From an uncultured Bacteroidia bacterium (GTDB lineage Bacteria; Bacteroidota; Bacteroidia; Bacteroidales; UBA932): a stretch of 64,000 bases of DNA. Below are positions 14,805 through 23,625 of this stretch, piece after piece. The notes under the pieces are model-generated. The model saw nothing but the letters and a program-made list of their open reading frames with translations, did no database searches and was not told where the DNA came from. The position numbers were made by a program, and so were the translations under genes. The first letter of the stretch is position 1. Each line of letters begins with the position of its first letter. The stretch covers positions 1 through 64,000 of the forward strand of contig CACZZF010000009.1 of assembly GCA_902785575.1 (NCBI GenBank), read 5' to 3'.

Positions 14805-16436
14805 CTAAAGGGTGACGACGTCGTCGGCGATGCGGGTGGCCGCCGGTCTGTGGGAAATGAAAACGATTGTTTTCGACCCGGCGAAAGCCTTGTGGATATT
14901 GTCCAGCAGACGCTCCTCTGTCTCCATGTCAAGTGCCGAAGTGGCCTCGTCGAGAATCATCACACCGCCGGGATGGAGCAACGCCCTGGCGATGGCTATA
15001 CGCTGGCTCTGTCCCTCAGAAAGGCCCGTTCCGCTCTCACCGCAAATGGTGTCAAGCCCAGCTGGTAGATCAAAAACAAAGTCAGCGGCCGCCAGGCGCA
15101 GAACATCAATCATTTCCGCCTCAGTGGCAGAATGATTGACAAGCAGGAGATTCTCCCGGATTGTCCCGCTCATCAAGCTGTTCCCTTGCGGAACATAAGT
15201 GAAATTGCAGCGAGTGTCGGCATCAGCCGGATGGGATTTGCCATCTGATGAATACAACTGAACCGTCCCCGAAGTAGGCCTCAGAAGGCCAAGCATCAAG
15301 CGGGTGAGAGTACTCTTCCCCACCCCGGTAGGGCCAGCTAAAACAGTGAGGCTGCCCGGCTTGAAGTCGTGCGAGAAGCTATTGACAACCGGAGGATCCG
15401 GGGAATATGCGAATGTCACGTCATCAATGCGTATACCCGGAGCGGAAGAGAACATGAAGTCACCATGGTAACGCTCGATCTGGAGATCCTCAAGCTCAAG
15501 AAGACGCTCCACCGAGGTAAGGGACTTAATAAACGCGGGCACCTGACGTCCGAGCTCAGCGATCGGCCTCTGGACTTGACCGACAAGCTGCAGGAAAGCG
15601 GTCATCATACCGTAAGTAACTGTCCCGCTTTTGATTCCGTAAATACCCCAGAGGAAAGCGGCGGCGTAGCCACTCATGAAACCGAGGCTCATGAAACCAC
15701 GAGCCACCGCATTATAATTCAGCTGCCTGAAAGTATTACGTCTGAGAAGCTCCTGGATACCCGACAGCTTCGAGACAACGTTCCCGACCCCGAACAAGGT
15801 CAGTACAAGCACCCTGTTCTGAAGGTTCTCCTGAAGCAACTGCTGCACCTCGCTGTCCTCAGAACGAATCAAAGAGTTAATCTCCCGGATCTTCTTGAAA
15901 TACATCTTTGATCCGACCACGGCCACGACCATCAGAAGAATCAGCAACCATAGCAATGAAGGAGCCATGGTCAACATGAATACAGAAGCCGCGATCAACT
16001 GGATGACTGTCAGGACCACATCTGGCAAACGCATGCAGATCAAGTCAGCGAGAATCCGGACATCCTCTTCCAGACGATTAACGGTGTCTCCGGACCTGAA
16101 AGCCTCGCGGCCGTTCCAACGGGAGCCGAGCACATGAGAGAAGAAACTCAGCCTCATGTCATTCTGGGTCTTGACTATATTGTAGGCACCCCAGTAATTG
16201 GAAGCGATCCCACAGGCTAGCTGGACCAGCATGATTCCGATAAGGATCCAGACATGCTCCGACAGGTCGGCGTCCACCACACCTGTCACAATGTCCACCA
16301 GCCGCTTACAAATCCAGACAAATCCCAGTGAAGCGGCAATCCGGACAATTCCAATAACGATAGTGACAAGGTCTCTCCCAAGCACAGGCCTGAAGATCCT
16401 CATCAATCCTCTCATACATGTCCGGAAATCCTTCAA
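14805..16436 (-). CDS. ABC exporter, fused permease and ATPase
   Basis: A 543-aa half-transporter. The N-terminal about 320 residues form a six-helix type I exporter domain. The nucleotide-binding domain has Walker A GPTGVGKST, signature LSEGQSQRIAIARALL, Walker B VMILDEATSALD and the switch His in VFISHRPAA. There is no N-terminal C39 peptidase domain, so any cleavage of cargo must be done by another protein. It is the last gene of a four-gene operon (kinase, peptidase, PqqD-like, exporter) and starts 14 bases after the PqqD-like stop. The context suggests export of a modified peptide. Cargo is not established. Confidence 0.88.
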   Translation of the reverse strand: MKDFRTCMRGLMRIFRPVLGRDLVTIVIGIVRIAASLGFVWICKRLVDIVTGVVDADLSEHVWILIGIMLVQLACGIASNYWGAYNIVKTQNDMRLSFFSHVLGSRWNGREAFRSGDTVNRLEEDVRILADLICMRLPDVVLTVIQLIAASVFMLTMAPSLLWLLILLMVVAVVGSKMYFKKIREINSLIRSEDSEVQQLLQENLQNRVLVLTLFGVGNVVSKLSGIQELLRRNTFRQLNYNAVARGFMSLGFMSGYAAAFLWGIYGIKSGTVTYGMMTAFLQLVGQVQRPIAELGRQVPAFIKSLTSVERLLELEDLQIERYHGDFMFSSAPGIRIDDVTFAYSPDPPVVNSFSHDFKPGSLTVLAGPTGVGKSTLTRLMLGLLRPTSGTVQLYSSDGKSHPADADTRCNFTYVPQGNSLMSGTIRENLLLVNHSATEAEMIDVLRLAAADFVFDLPAGLDTICGESGTGLSEGQSQRIAIARALLHPGGVMILDEATSALDMETEERLLDNIHKAFAGSKTIVFISHRPAATRIADDVVTL

Positions 16437-16450
16437 TTTCAGTAAGTTAA

Positions 16451-16720
16451 TTATAGGTCAACAACTCCGGCGTCAATCCATTTCTGAGCTATAGCGGCGG
16501 CATCGGCAGCTGCCTGCTCCTCACTGACCTCGTACTTGTCGGTCAGGAGTTTGGTCAAGTCTTCAACAGTGAAATCCTTACCTTCAACTCCCTGCCAGAG
16601 GTAGCCAGCTGAATCATTCATCGCGATCATCTTGTTGAAATCGACTTGGGCCAGGCCCTCTCCGATCACAATGTACTGACCCACCATTTTCCGTAGCGTG
16701 AATCCTTCTTTGATTCTCAT
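16451..16720 (-). CDS. PqqD-family protein (RiPP recognition element)
   Basis: An 89-aa protein with the three-strand, three-helix layout of PqqD: MRIKEGFTLRKMVGQYIVIG (strands), a region with MIAMNDSAGYLWQGVEG, and helical FTVEDLTKLLTDKYEVS. In RiPP pathways such RRE domains bind the leader part of a precursor peptide and present it to modifying enzymes. Its ATG overlaps the peptidase stop (ATGA), showing translational coupling. No precursor gene lies next to it. The two YxAP peptides at 4781-4939 and 8901-9032 are candidates by motif only. Confidence 0.85.
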   Translation of the reverse strand: MRIKEGFTLRKMVGQYIVIGEGLAQVDFNKMIAMNDSAGYLWQGVEGKDFTVEDLTKLLTDKYEVSEEQAAADAAAIAQKWIDAGVVDL

Positions 16721-17166
16721 AATATAACTCTTTTATAAATAGCCAAAATATATCTTCTCAAAGGCCTTATTCTCCTCCAAAAAGCAGCCTTCCCGGGGAT
16801 GACCTTTTTCCCGTTTTCCTTATGGATCTCAGTCACAAGCGCAATCACGTCATCGGAAGTACAATGTTCTGTGCCACAGATATTTCCGTCGCCCATCAAA
16901 ATCAGATTTTTCCCTTCCACAGCGAAAACCCGGTGCATGATGAACCTATTCCCTACCTTCGCCAGCACTATATCTCCCACCTCGAAATCCTTGGTCGGCC
17001 TGACTAGCACCACGCTGTCCCGGCCACCCTTTATAAAAGGCAGCATGGAGTTGCCTTTCGGGGTCATCTTAACCTCCTTCCCCTCAGCGAGAATACCATC
17101 GACCATCTCGAAATAGGCCTCCGGCTCCATCACCTTCACATCAACCGCTGAAGGACGCTCAAGCAT
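16717..17166 (-). CDS. S24/S26-type serine peptidase (signal-peptidase-like)
   Basis: A 149-aa protein. The segment TPKGNSMLPFI (Ser40) is the nucleophile motif of LexA/signal-peptidase clan enzymes. GNRFIMHRVFAVEG provides a His in the place of the usual Lys, as in SipW/ER-type signal peptidases. LILMGDGNICGTEHC follows, as in those proteins. A C-terminal basic segment (WRRIRPLRRYILAIYKRVIL) could lie at the membrane. ATG 17166 is chosen: it overlaps the kinase stop by 8 bases, and the upstream frame is the kinase shadow. It sits in an operon with the RRE, kinase and exporter, so leader or precursor cleavage is the likely job (inference). Confidence 0.8.
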   Translation of the reverse strand: MLERPSAVDVKVMEPEAYFEMVDGILAEGKEVKMTPKGNSMLPFIKGGRDSVVLVRPTKDFEVGDIVLAKVGNRFIMHRVFAVEGKNLILMGDGNICGTEHCTSDDVIALVTEIHKENGKKVIPGKAAFWRRIRPLRRYILAIYKRVIL

Positions 17167-18043
17167 TTCCCAAAACCTCCTCTGAGCAAACGATGGCGGC
17201 CTGGTCGTCAGGCAAACAGTCCAGCAAGTAACAAGGCACCTTCTGGACGACTTCCGAAATCGTGTTGAACAAACCATCAGCGATGGACTTGATATCCCTA
17301 AGTCCTGAGGATGAGGAATATAGCGATGCGAAACCCTCCATCACTCCCATTCTGTGTATGGCATCATGCGGAGCGCGGTTGATCCTGACCACCGCCCCGA
17401 CGGGATAATTGTCATTGATGTAACAAGGCGTCTTCCCGCTCCAAGGCGTACCATAAACCCTAGGCGTTCCGTCCACGATCCGGATGACCGGATTATCGTC
17501 GTTAAGGAGCCACGCTCCAGGAATATTCTTGAGCCACAAGCGGCTGTGAGTGCTCTTTCCCGTACCGCTCTTCCCGAGGAACAGGAAGCCTTTCCCGTCC
17601 TTGACAGTGCAGGAAGCGTGGATCTCGATCGTATCCAGCCCTACTGTCCGGAAAGCGTACATAAGCATCATGGCGTTGTTGATGCAGAAAACTTTATATG
17701 CCGTGGACATCAGCGTCCCTTTCGAGAAGTCGGAATTGACTTTCAGCCAGCCACATATCGGGGTCTCGGGAAATGGCGCCAGTTCAAACAGATAGCCTCC
17801 ATCAATGTGGTAAATGTCAATCCTCTGCTCACCACCTTCAGGTTTGGAGATGAAATACTCTTCCTTCGGACCGATCTCCATCTCAGGAACGACCTCAAGG
17901 CTGAAAAGAGCCCCGGAGTAATCCTCGCAGAGGAAAGGGTCGTAATTGCCGAGCGCTCCCCATGCCTTATCCTCTTCCTCAAGCGATAGGCTGAACACGT
18001 GTCCCGCGACTTTATATGATCGATTAACCAGCATATTATTCAT
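17159..18043 (-). CDS. HprK-like kinase of a peptide-modification cluster
   Basis: A 294-aa protein whose C-terminal half resembles the HPr kinase/PEP-carboxykinase-like fold: Walker A LGKSGTGKST near residue 160, followed by WLLNDDNPVIR, which contains the acidic pair, and VYGTPWSGK. The N-terminal half matches no HPr-kinase sensor domain. Relatives in paeninodin-type lasso peptide clusters phosphorylate a Ser of the precursor (established for that family). The gene heads the operon kinase-peptidase-PqqD-exporter, with a TATATTTG element at 18059-18066. The phosphorylation target here is unknown. Confidence 0.8.
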   Translation of the reverse strand: MNNMLVNRSYKVAGHVFSLSLEEEDKAWGALGNYDPFLCEDYSGALFSLEVVPEMEIGPKEEYFISKPEGGEQRIDIYHIDGGYLFELAPFPETPICGWLKVNSDFSKGTLMSTAYKVFCINNAMMLMYAFRTVGLDTIEIHASCTVKDGKGFLFLGKSGTGKSTHSRLWLKNIPGAWLLNDDNPVIRIVDGTPRVYGTPWSGKTPCYINDNYPVGAVVRINRAPHDAIHRMGVMEGFASLYSSSSGLRDIKSIADGLFNTISEVVQKVPCYLLDCLPDDQAAIVCSEEVLGNA

Positions 18044-18058
18044 TGATATTAAATCTTA

Positions 18059-18066
18059 CAAATATA
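18059..18066 (-). promoter_or_regulatory. -7 promoter element (TATATTTG) of the kinase-RRE-exporter operon
   Basis: The minus strand reads TATATTTG about 15 bases before the ATG at 18043. It is divergent from the transporter gene on the plus strand. Confidence 0.55.
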
Positions 18067-18115
18067 AGAACTCTTGTCCAATCGAGAAAATTTTTGAAAT
18101 GGGCCGCAGAGTGAT

Positions 18116-18123
18116 TAAATTCG
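18116..18123 (+). promoter_or_regulatory. -7 element (TAAATTCG) directly before the CPA2 start
   Basis: TAAATTCG ends 5 bases before the ATG at 18129, so the mRNA probably begins at or very near the start codon. Confidence 0.5.
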
Positions 18124-18128
18124 CGTAT

Positions 18129-20402
18129 ATGTCAGAAGAACTCAATCTTGTACGGGACCTGGCGGTGATCTTGATCTCCGCGGGAATATTCACAATCATA
18201 TCCAAGGCACTCAAGCAACCGCTCATTCTCGGCTACATCATCGCCGGATTCCTGATCGGCCCCCATATCGACTTCTTCCCTGGAATATCCAGCCAGGAAA
18301 CCGTCCATCAGTGGTCAGAGATCGGAATAATATTCCTTATGTTCGGTCTGGGTCTGGAATTCAGTTTCAAGAAGCTGATGAAAGTCGGCTCGAGCGCCAT
18401 CGTTACGGGACTCGTCAAGTTCGTTGGAGTGTTCATTCTCGGCTTCGTCACCGCCCAGGCCATCGGCTGGACTGTGATGGAAAGCGTCTTCCTGGGCGGC
18501 TTGCTCTCGATGTCTTCCACGATGGTGGTAATCAAGTCGTTCGATGACATGGGCCTTAAGGACAAGCCCTACGCTGGGATGGTCTTCGGCACTCTTGTGG
18601 TGGAGGATCTGATAGCCATCTTGTTGATGGTTCTCCTTTCTACCATGGCCGTCTCACAGTCATTCGCCGGAAAGGAGCTGGTGGCCAACATCGCCAAACT
18701 GGTCTTCTTCCTCCTTCTCTGGTTCCTTGTGGGAATATTCATCATCCCGACAGTTCTGAAAAAAGCCAAAAGGTTCCTCAGCGACGAGATCCTCCTGATA
18801 GTCAGCATCGGTCTCTGTTTCATGATGGTGTCGGTCGCCACCGCGGTCGGATTCTCCTCCGCACTCGGAGCCTTCGTTATGGGTTCTATTTTGGCGGAAA
18901 CAATTGAAAGCGAGCATATTGACAAGATAGTCGAGCCAATCAAAAACCTTTTCGGCGCGATCTTCTTCGTGTCCGTGGGTATGATGCTCTCCCCCGCCAT
19001 CATCGCACAGCATTGGGCGCTGATCCTGCTGATCACTTTGATCGTGATCGTCTCCCACATCATATTCGCCGGAGCCGGTATGATCATCACAGGGAACAGC
19101 CTGTACAACTCCGCCCACACCGGATTCAGCCTTGCCCAACTCGGTGAGTTCGGTTTCATCTTGGCTGGTGTCGGCTGCACCCTCGGTGTTATGCGGGACT
19201 TCATTTATCCGGTGATCATAGCCGTGTCTGTCATCACGACCTTCACGACTCCATATATGATCAAACTGGCCGATCCCTTCCTGGACCTGATGCAACGGAA
19301 ACTGCCCAAGTCCTGGATAGAACGCCTGCAGACCGACCGGGGCAACACAACCAAGCAGACCGCCGCGGAGAAGAGCGCATGGAAAGACCTGCTTACCGCC
19401 TGGTTCACCAGGGTACTTCTCTACGGGGTAATCATTCTCGCTATCTACATAGGATCAAGGCTATACTTCGTTCCTCTCGTGGACAAGCTGCTGCCTTCCG
19501 TGGCTGAGATCTGGCGCAAGTTCATCTCCGCCGGAGTCACCCTCGCGGCTATGACACCCTTCCTTTTCGGCCTCGGAGTCCACTCCGGATCGATCGGCAA
19601 AAGCGCCCCGAAACTCATCCGGGAAAAGCCCGGGAATATCTGGCCTATCATGGGACTGGTGCTGGCCAGGTCTTTCCTCGCCGTCGGGATCATCCTCGGA
19701 GTCTTGTCGACTTATTTCGACCTCGCCGGGTGGACGATTCTCGTTATCCTGGTCGCTGGAATCGCCTTCATATTCCTCGCCAGGATGTCCATCCACAAAT
19801 ATTCCGGTCTGGAGACGAGATTCCTCCAAAACTACAACGAGAGAGAGGAAAACGAGCGGCGCGCAAAACCCGTGTCATCATCAGTCCAACAGAAGCTCTC
19901 GACCTACGATGTGCGCACTGAGGCATTCCTGATCGCTCCCGAGTCCACTTTCGCTGGAGAAAAGCTTCGTGACCTTCCGCTTAGAGACAAGTCCGGAGCG
20001 AATATCATAAAGATCCAGAGGGGTTCGAAGTCGATTGTCATTCCGTCTGCCGATGTGATGCTCTACCCTGGAGACAGGCTTTTAGCCGTCGGAACGACAG
20101 ACCAGTTGGAGAAGCTTAGGAACCTGATAAACAACTCAATAGACGATTCCCAGGCTGATTCCGACAACGACGGGTTCGGAATAGAGCCGCATGTTCTCAC
20201 CGCCGACTCATTCCTGACCGGAAAGACCCTGAGGAGCGCCGCATTGAGGAAGTACCAGTGCATGGTGATCAGCCTCCTTAGGGAAGGCCATTTCATCACC
20301 AATCCCGAGCCGGACCTTGTGTTCCAGGAAGGTGACACCGTCTGGATCGCCGGGAATATCTCCAACATCGAGGCTGACTGGGCCACTGGTCCGGCGAATT
20401 AA
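18129..20402 (+). CDS. CPA2-family cation:proton antiporter (KefB/C-like) with two TrkA-C domains
   Basis: A protein of about 757 aa. About 12 membrane helices fill residues 1-380, starting with the CPA2 entry ALKQPLILGYIIAGFLIGP. More helices (about 440-600) and two C-terminal RCK_C/TrkA-C ligand domains follow (DVRTEAFLIAPESTFAGEKL and EPHVLTADSFLTGKTL). There is no TrkA-N Rossmann domain. It probably exchanges K+ or Na+ for H+ at the inner membrane, gated through the RCK_C domains. ATG 18129 (MSEELNLVRD) is preferred over 18099 because the -7 element lies between the two. It is followed after 9 bases by the NhaC-type antiporter, so the two are likely co-transcribed. Confidence 0.88.
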   Translation: MSEELNLVRDLAVILISAGIFTIISKALKQPLILGYIIAGFLIGPHIDFFPGISSQETVHQWSEIGIIFLMFGLGLEFSFKKLMKVGSSAIVTGLVKFVGVFILGFVTAQAIGWTVMESVFLGGLLSMSSTMVVIKSFDDMGLKDKPYAGMVFGTLVVEDLIAILLMVLLSTMAVSQSFAGKELVANIAKLVFFLLLWFLVGIFIIPTVLKKAKRFLSDEILLIVSIGLCFMMVSVATAVGFSSALGAFVMGSILAETIESEHIDKIVEPIKNLFGAIFFVSVGMMLSPAIIAQHWALILLITLIVIVSHIIFAGAGMIITGNSLYNSAHTGFSLAQLGEFGFILAGVGCTLGVMRDFIYPVIIAVSVITTFTTPYMIKLADPFLDLMQRKLPKSWIERLQTDRGNTTKQTAAEKSAWKDLLTAWFTRVLLYGVIILAIYIGSRLYFVPLVDKLLPSVAEIWRKFISAGVTLAAMTPFLFGLGVHSGSIGKSAPKLIREKPGNIWPIMGLVLARSFLAVGIILGVLSTYFDLAGWTILVILVAGIAFIFLARMSIHKYSGLETRFLQNYNEREENERRAKPVSSSVQQKLSTYDVRTEAFLIAPESTFAGEKLRDLPLRDKSGANIIKIQRGSKSIVIPSADVMLYPGDRLLAVGTTDQLEKLRNLINNSIDDSQADSDNDGFGIEPHVLTADSFLTGKTLRSAALRKYQCMVISLLREGHFITNPEPDLVFQEGDTVWIAGNISNIEADWATGPAN

Positions 20403-20411
20403 TCTGGCATA

Positions 20412-21728
20412 ATGGAACGAACTGACAATACTCCCCGCATAATGAACGGCTGGCTGGCTCTCAGCCCGCTTGCCGTCTTTCTCGTCACCTATCTGGTGAC
20501 GTCTATCGTCAGCCGGGATTTCTATAAGGTTCCGGTATCATCGGCCTTCCTGCTCGCTTCGATCTACGCCTTGCTGATCACTAAAGGGAAGATCAAGGAC
20601 AAGATCAATGTTTTCTCTTCCGGAGCCGGCGACAAGAATGTCCTCCTGATGATCTGGATATTCGTCATGGCAGGGGCTTTCGCCGCCTCGGCGAAGGCAA
20701 TCGGCAGCGTGGAAGCCACTGTGAATCTGACACTTCGCATACTCCCCGGGAAACTTATCCTGGCCGGCCTTTTCCTCGCGGCATGCTTCATCTCGATGTC
20801 AATCGGCACCAGTGTCGGAACGGTTGTCGCCCTCCTTCCGATCGCGGCGGGCATAGCCCCGCAAGCTGGAATATCCTTACCGATGATCACCGCCTTGATT
20901 GTCGGAGGAGCCTTTTTCGGAGACAACCTTTCGTTCATCTCTGACACTACAATCGCGGCGACCACAAGCCAGGGATGTTCGATGGCCGACAAGTTCAAGG
21001 CCAACATCTGGATCGCCGGACCGGCAGCTCTCGTGGTAACGATAGTTTACATTTTCATTGGTCTTAACCTGGATGTCCACCCGGTGATCGGCCAAATCGA
21101 CATATTCAAGCTGATTCCCTACCTCGCCGTCATCGTGCTGGCTATCTGCGGAATCAATGTCTTGATAGTGCTGACTATAGGCCTGGTTTTGTGCGCCGTG
21201 ATAGGTTTCGCATACGGTATGACCTGGACCGGTTTCCTTGGAAGTGTCGGCGAGGGAATCGCCGGGATGGGTGACTTGATCATCGTCACCATGCTGGCCG
21301 GAGGAATGTTGGAGATTATCCGCCACAATGGAGGTATTAACTTTATAATCAAGGGATTGACGAGAGGCATCAAGGGTAAAAGGGGTGCTGAGTTCAGCAT
21401 TGCCGGACTGGTCGGCTTGTCGAATCTCTGCACCGCCAACAACACCATCGCCATCCTCACAACCGGGAATATAGCGAGGGATATCTCCACTCGTTTCGGG
21501 CTGGACCCGAGGAAGAGCGCCAGCATCCTGGACACGTTCTCCTGCGTGGTCCAGGGGCTTATCCCTTATGGTGCCCAATTGCTGATGGCGGCGGGGCTGA
21601 CAGGCATACCTGCGACAGAGATAATACCCAACCTGTATTATCCCTTCATATTGTTCGCACTCGCCTGTCTATCAATCCTGTTCAGGTTCCCGAAGAAATA
21701 TTCCGGAAATATAGAAACCACTGAATAA
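20412..21728 (+). CDS. NhaC-family Na+/H+ antiporter
   Basis: A 438-aa polytopic protein with about 11-12 helices. Typical NhaC-superfamily features are ISMSIGTSVGTVVALLPIA, GGAFFGDNLSFISDTTIAAT (charged residues in the middle of a membrane segment) and GLSNLCTANNTIAIL. It exports Na+ (or a similar cation) for protons. The start may be 20412 or ATG 20442 (MNGWLAL). It lies 9 bases after the CPA2 gene and 15 bases before a DAACS symporter, so three ion-coupled transporters are arranged head to tail. Confidence 0.88.
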   Translation: MERTDNTPRIMNGWLALSPLAVFLVTYLVTSIVSRDFYKVPVSSAFLLASIYALLITKGKIKDKINVFSSGAGDKNVLLMIWIFVMAGAFAASAKAIGSVEATVNLTLRILPGKLILAGLFLAACFISMSIGTSVGTVVALLPIAAGIAPQAGISLPMITALIVGGAFFGDNLSFISDTTIAATTSQGCSMADKFKANIWIAGPAALVVTIVYIFIGLNLDVHPVIGQIDIFKLIPYLAVIVLAICGINVLIVLTIGLVLCAVIGFAYGMTWTGFLGSVGEGIAGMGDLIIVTMLAGGMLEIIRHNGGINFIIKGLTRGIKGKRGAEFSIAGLVGLSNLCTANNTIAILTTGNIARDISTRFGLDPRKSASILDTFSCVVQGLIPYGAQLLMAAGLTGIPATEIIPNLYYPFILFALACLSILFRFPKKYSGNIETTE

Positions 21729-21743
21729 TAACACTATAGCATC

Positions 21744-22976
21744 GTGGAAAAGAAGAAAATCAAGATCGGGCTGTTGCCCCGGATCATCATCGCGATCATC
21801 CTAGGTATCGTATTCGGACTCTTCATGCCCCGAGCGATCGTACGGCTTTTTGTGACATTCAACAGCATATTCAGTAACTTCCTTCAGTTCCTGATTCCAT
21901 TAATCATCGTCGGACTTGTGACCCCGGCTATCTCCGATATCGGAAAAGGCGCGGGGAAACTGCTGTTAATCACGGTGTTGATCGCTTATTGCGACACTGT
22001 GTTCTCCGGCCTTCTTTCCTACGGTACGAGTGTCACCGTTTTCCCGAAACTGATCGGTGGCACCACCGCCGAATCGGTGGCTGAGTTCGAGAATCTGGAG
22101 CCGTATTTCACTATCCAGATCCCGCCGATGGTGGATGTAATGGCCGCCCTGGTTTTCGCCTTTACCCTAGGACTTGGAATGGCCTTCTTCGGCTCGCCCA
22201 GCCTCAAGAGATTCGCCGATGAGTTTAAGGATATAATAGTCAAGACGATAGAGGTCGTCATTATTCCTCTGCTTCCGGTATATATCTTCGGTATATTCCT
22301 CGGGATGACCCACACCGGGCAGGCGCTCCAAGTGATCAAAGTATTCATCTCGATTATCGGAGTGATTTTCATCCTGCATGTGTTCCTGCTGGTCTTCCAG
22401 TACTGCATCGCCGGCGGAATTGTGGGGAAGAACCCGTTCAAACTGCTCGGGAAGATGCTTCCGGCCTATTTTACGGCCCTTGGAACATCATCCTCAGCCG
22501 CTACTATTCCCGTAACCTTGGAATGCACAAAGAAGAACGGTGTCAGCGAAGAGATCGCCGGATTCACCATCCCTCTTTGCGCGACTATCCATCTCTCAGG
22601 AAGTTGCCTTAAGATTACCGCTTGCGCCGTAGCTCTGATGATGATGCAGGGAATGCCTTTCGATTTCTGGATGTTCCTGGGATTCATCATGATGCTCGGA
22701 GTGATGATGGTGGCCGCTCCCGGGGTACCAGGGGGCGCGATAATGGCCGCCCTCGGAGTGCTGGCGGCCATGTTAGGGTTCGGCGAACAGGAGCAGGCGC
22801 TGATGATCGCCCTATATATTACTATGGATAATTTCGGTACGGCTTGCAATGTCACCGGTGACGGAGCTATAGCTCTCGTGATGGATAAGTTGTTCCACCG
22901 CGGCCGCCAGGGAACCCCGGACCTCCAGGACCACGTCCCTGCTGGCGCTGAATCCGGCTCTCCTGCCAAGTCTTGA
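21744..22976 (+). CDS. Dicarboxylate/amino acid:cation symporter (DAACS family)
   Basis: A 410-aa protein of the glutamate/dicarboxylate symporter fold: ALGTSSSAATIPVTLEC is the serine-rich re-entrant loop HP1 and ITMDNFGTACNVTGDGAIAL the Asn/Asp substrate and Na+ site in TM8. The start is GTG at 21744. After the conserved ALVMDKLFHR the frame continues for about 20 hydrophilic residues, overlapping the convergent DUF4890 gene by 110 bases. Those residues are probably an unselected extension. It likely takes up an acidic amino acid or dicarboxylate using Na+. Confidence 0.88.
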   Translation: MEKKKIKIGLLPRIIIAIILGIVFGLFMPRAIVRLFVTFNSIFSNFLQFLIPLIIVGLVTPAISDIGKGAGKLLLITVLIAYCDTVFSGLLSYGTSVTVFPKLIGGTTAESVAEFENLEPYFTIQIPPMVDVMAALVFAFTLGLGMAFFGSPSLKRFADEFKDIIVKTIEVVIIPLLPVYIFGIFLGMTHTGQALQVIKVFISIIGVIFILHVFLLVFQYCIAGGIVGKNPFKLLGKMLPAYFTALGTSSSAATIPVTLECTKKNGVSEEIAGFTIPLCATIHLSGSCLKITACAVALMMMQGMPFDFWMFLGFIMMLGVMMVAAPGVPGGAIMAALGVLAAMLGFGEQEQALMIALYITMDNFGTACNVTGDGAIALVMDKLFHRGRQGTPDLQDHVPAGAESGSPAKS

Positions 22977-23445
22977 ACTGCTCCTCTGTCAGGATCTGCT
23001 TTAGTTCCGCCTCATAGGCCTCCCTATTAGCCTGGAACTCATTCATTTGCGCGTCATCACGTCCAGCGTCAGGTTTCTTGTCGCGCTTTTTGTCACGCTT
23101 CTTGTTTTTCTTGGGATTGGCAGCCTTCTCGTCCTTGTCATTCCCCTGAGCGACATTCTCGTCAGGACGGGGACCTCTTGGTGGCCTTCCCATTCCCGGA
23201 CCACCTGGGCCACCGGGACCGCCGGGGCCTCCAAACATGGCGTTAGGATACTTCTGGTTGAGTTCAAGAAGTTTGGCGCTCTGTTCTTCGTTAAGTCCAA
23301 GCTGCTGAGTCATGCGCTCTGTGCGCATCTTGATCATAGTGGCTTCGTCCGGTCGCCCGCCTTGGGGTCGTTGACCGAAACCCTGGGCGGCTGCCGCTAC
23401 TGAAAGCGACAAAGCCGCCGCCGCGATTAACAGTGTTTTTTTCAT
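22867..23445 (-). CDS. DUF4890-type secreted protein (Spy/LTxxQ-like)
   Basis: A 192-aa protein with a signal peptide (MKKTLLIAAAALSLSVAAAAQ). A helical part (MRTERMTQQLGLNEEQSAKL) and a later ILTEEQFKTWQESR are the paired LTxxQ-like motifs of Spy/CpxP-like periplasmic proteins. Between them lies a low-complexity region: GGPGGPGGPGGPGMG, then a Lys-rich stretch KKNKKRDKKRDKK. The C-terminus is again Gly/Pro-rich. It probably acts as a periplasmic chaperone or stress-related protein (family-level inference). Its 3' end overlaps the convergent symporter gene by 110 bases. Confidence 0.8.
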   Translation of the reverse strand: MKKTLLIAAAALSLSVAAAAQGFGQRPQGGRPDEATMIKMRTERMTQQLGLNEEQSAKLLELNQKYPNAMFGGPGGPGGPGGPGMGRPPRGPRPDENVAQGNDKDEKAANPKKNKKRDKKRDKKPDAGRDDAQMNEFQANREAYEAELKQILTEEQFKTWQESRIQRQQGRGPGGPGFPGGRGGTTYPSREL

Positions 23446-23625
23446 AACCATCTTTATTAAATCCGTTTAACGATTATTCACATTATCAAATATTCAGCCA
23501 AAAACGCACATAATCTCCCGATTTTCAACGAATACCGTTTTTTCTTCAACTAAACCCTTCCTGGAACTTTGCAACCAGGTTTCGCTTTTTTCCCCTCATC
23601 TTCGCGTTGTACAAAAACAAGAGAT

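Noticed and set aside
14805..18043. A complete lasso peptide cluster
   Set aside because: No B2-type protease and no asparagine-synthetase-like cyclase can be found, and no adjacent precursor gene. Only kinase, RRE, peptidase and exporter are present.
18569..19295. Two minus-strand ORFs of 211 codons inside the CPA2 gene
   Set aside because: They are shadows of a membrane protein gene, composed of His/Asp/Arg-rich noise with no family match.
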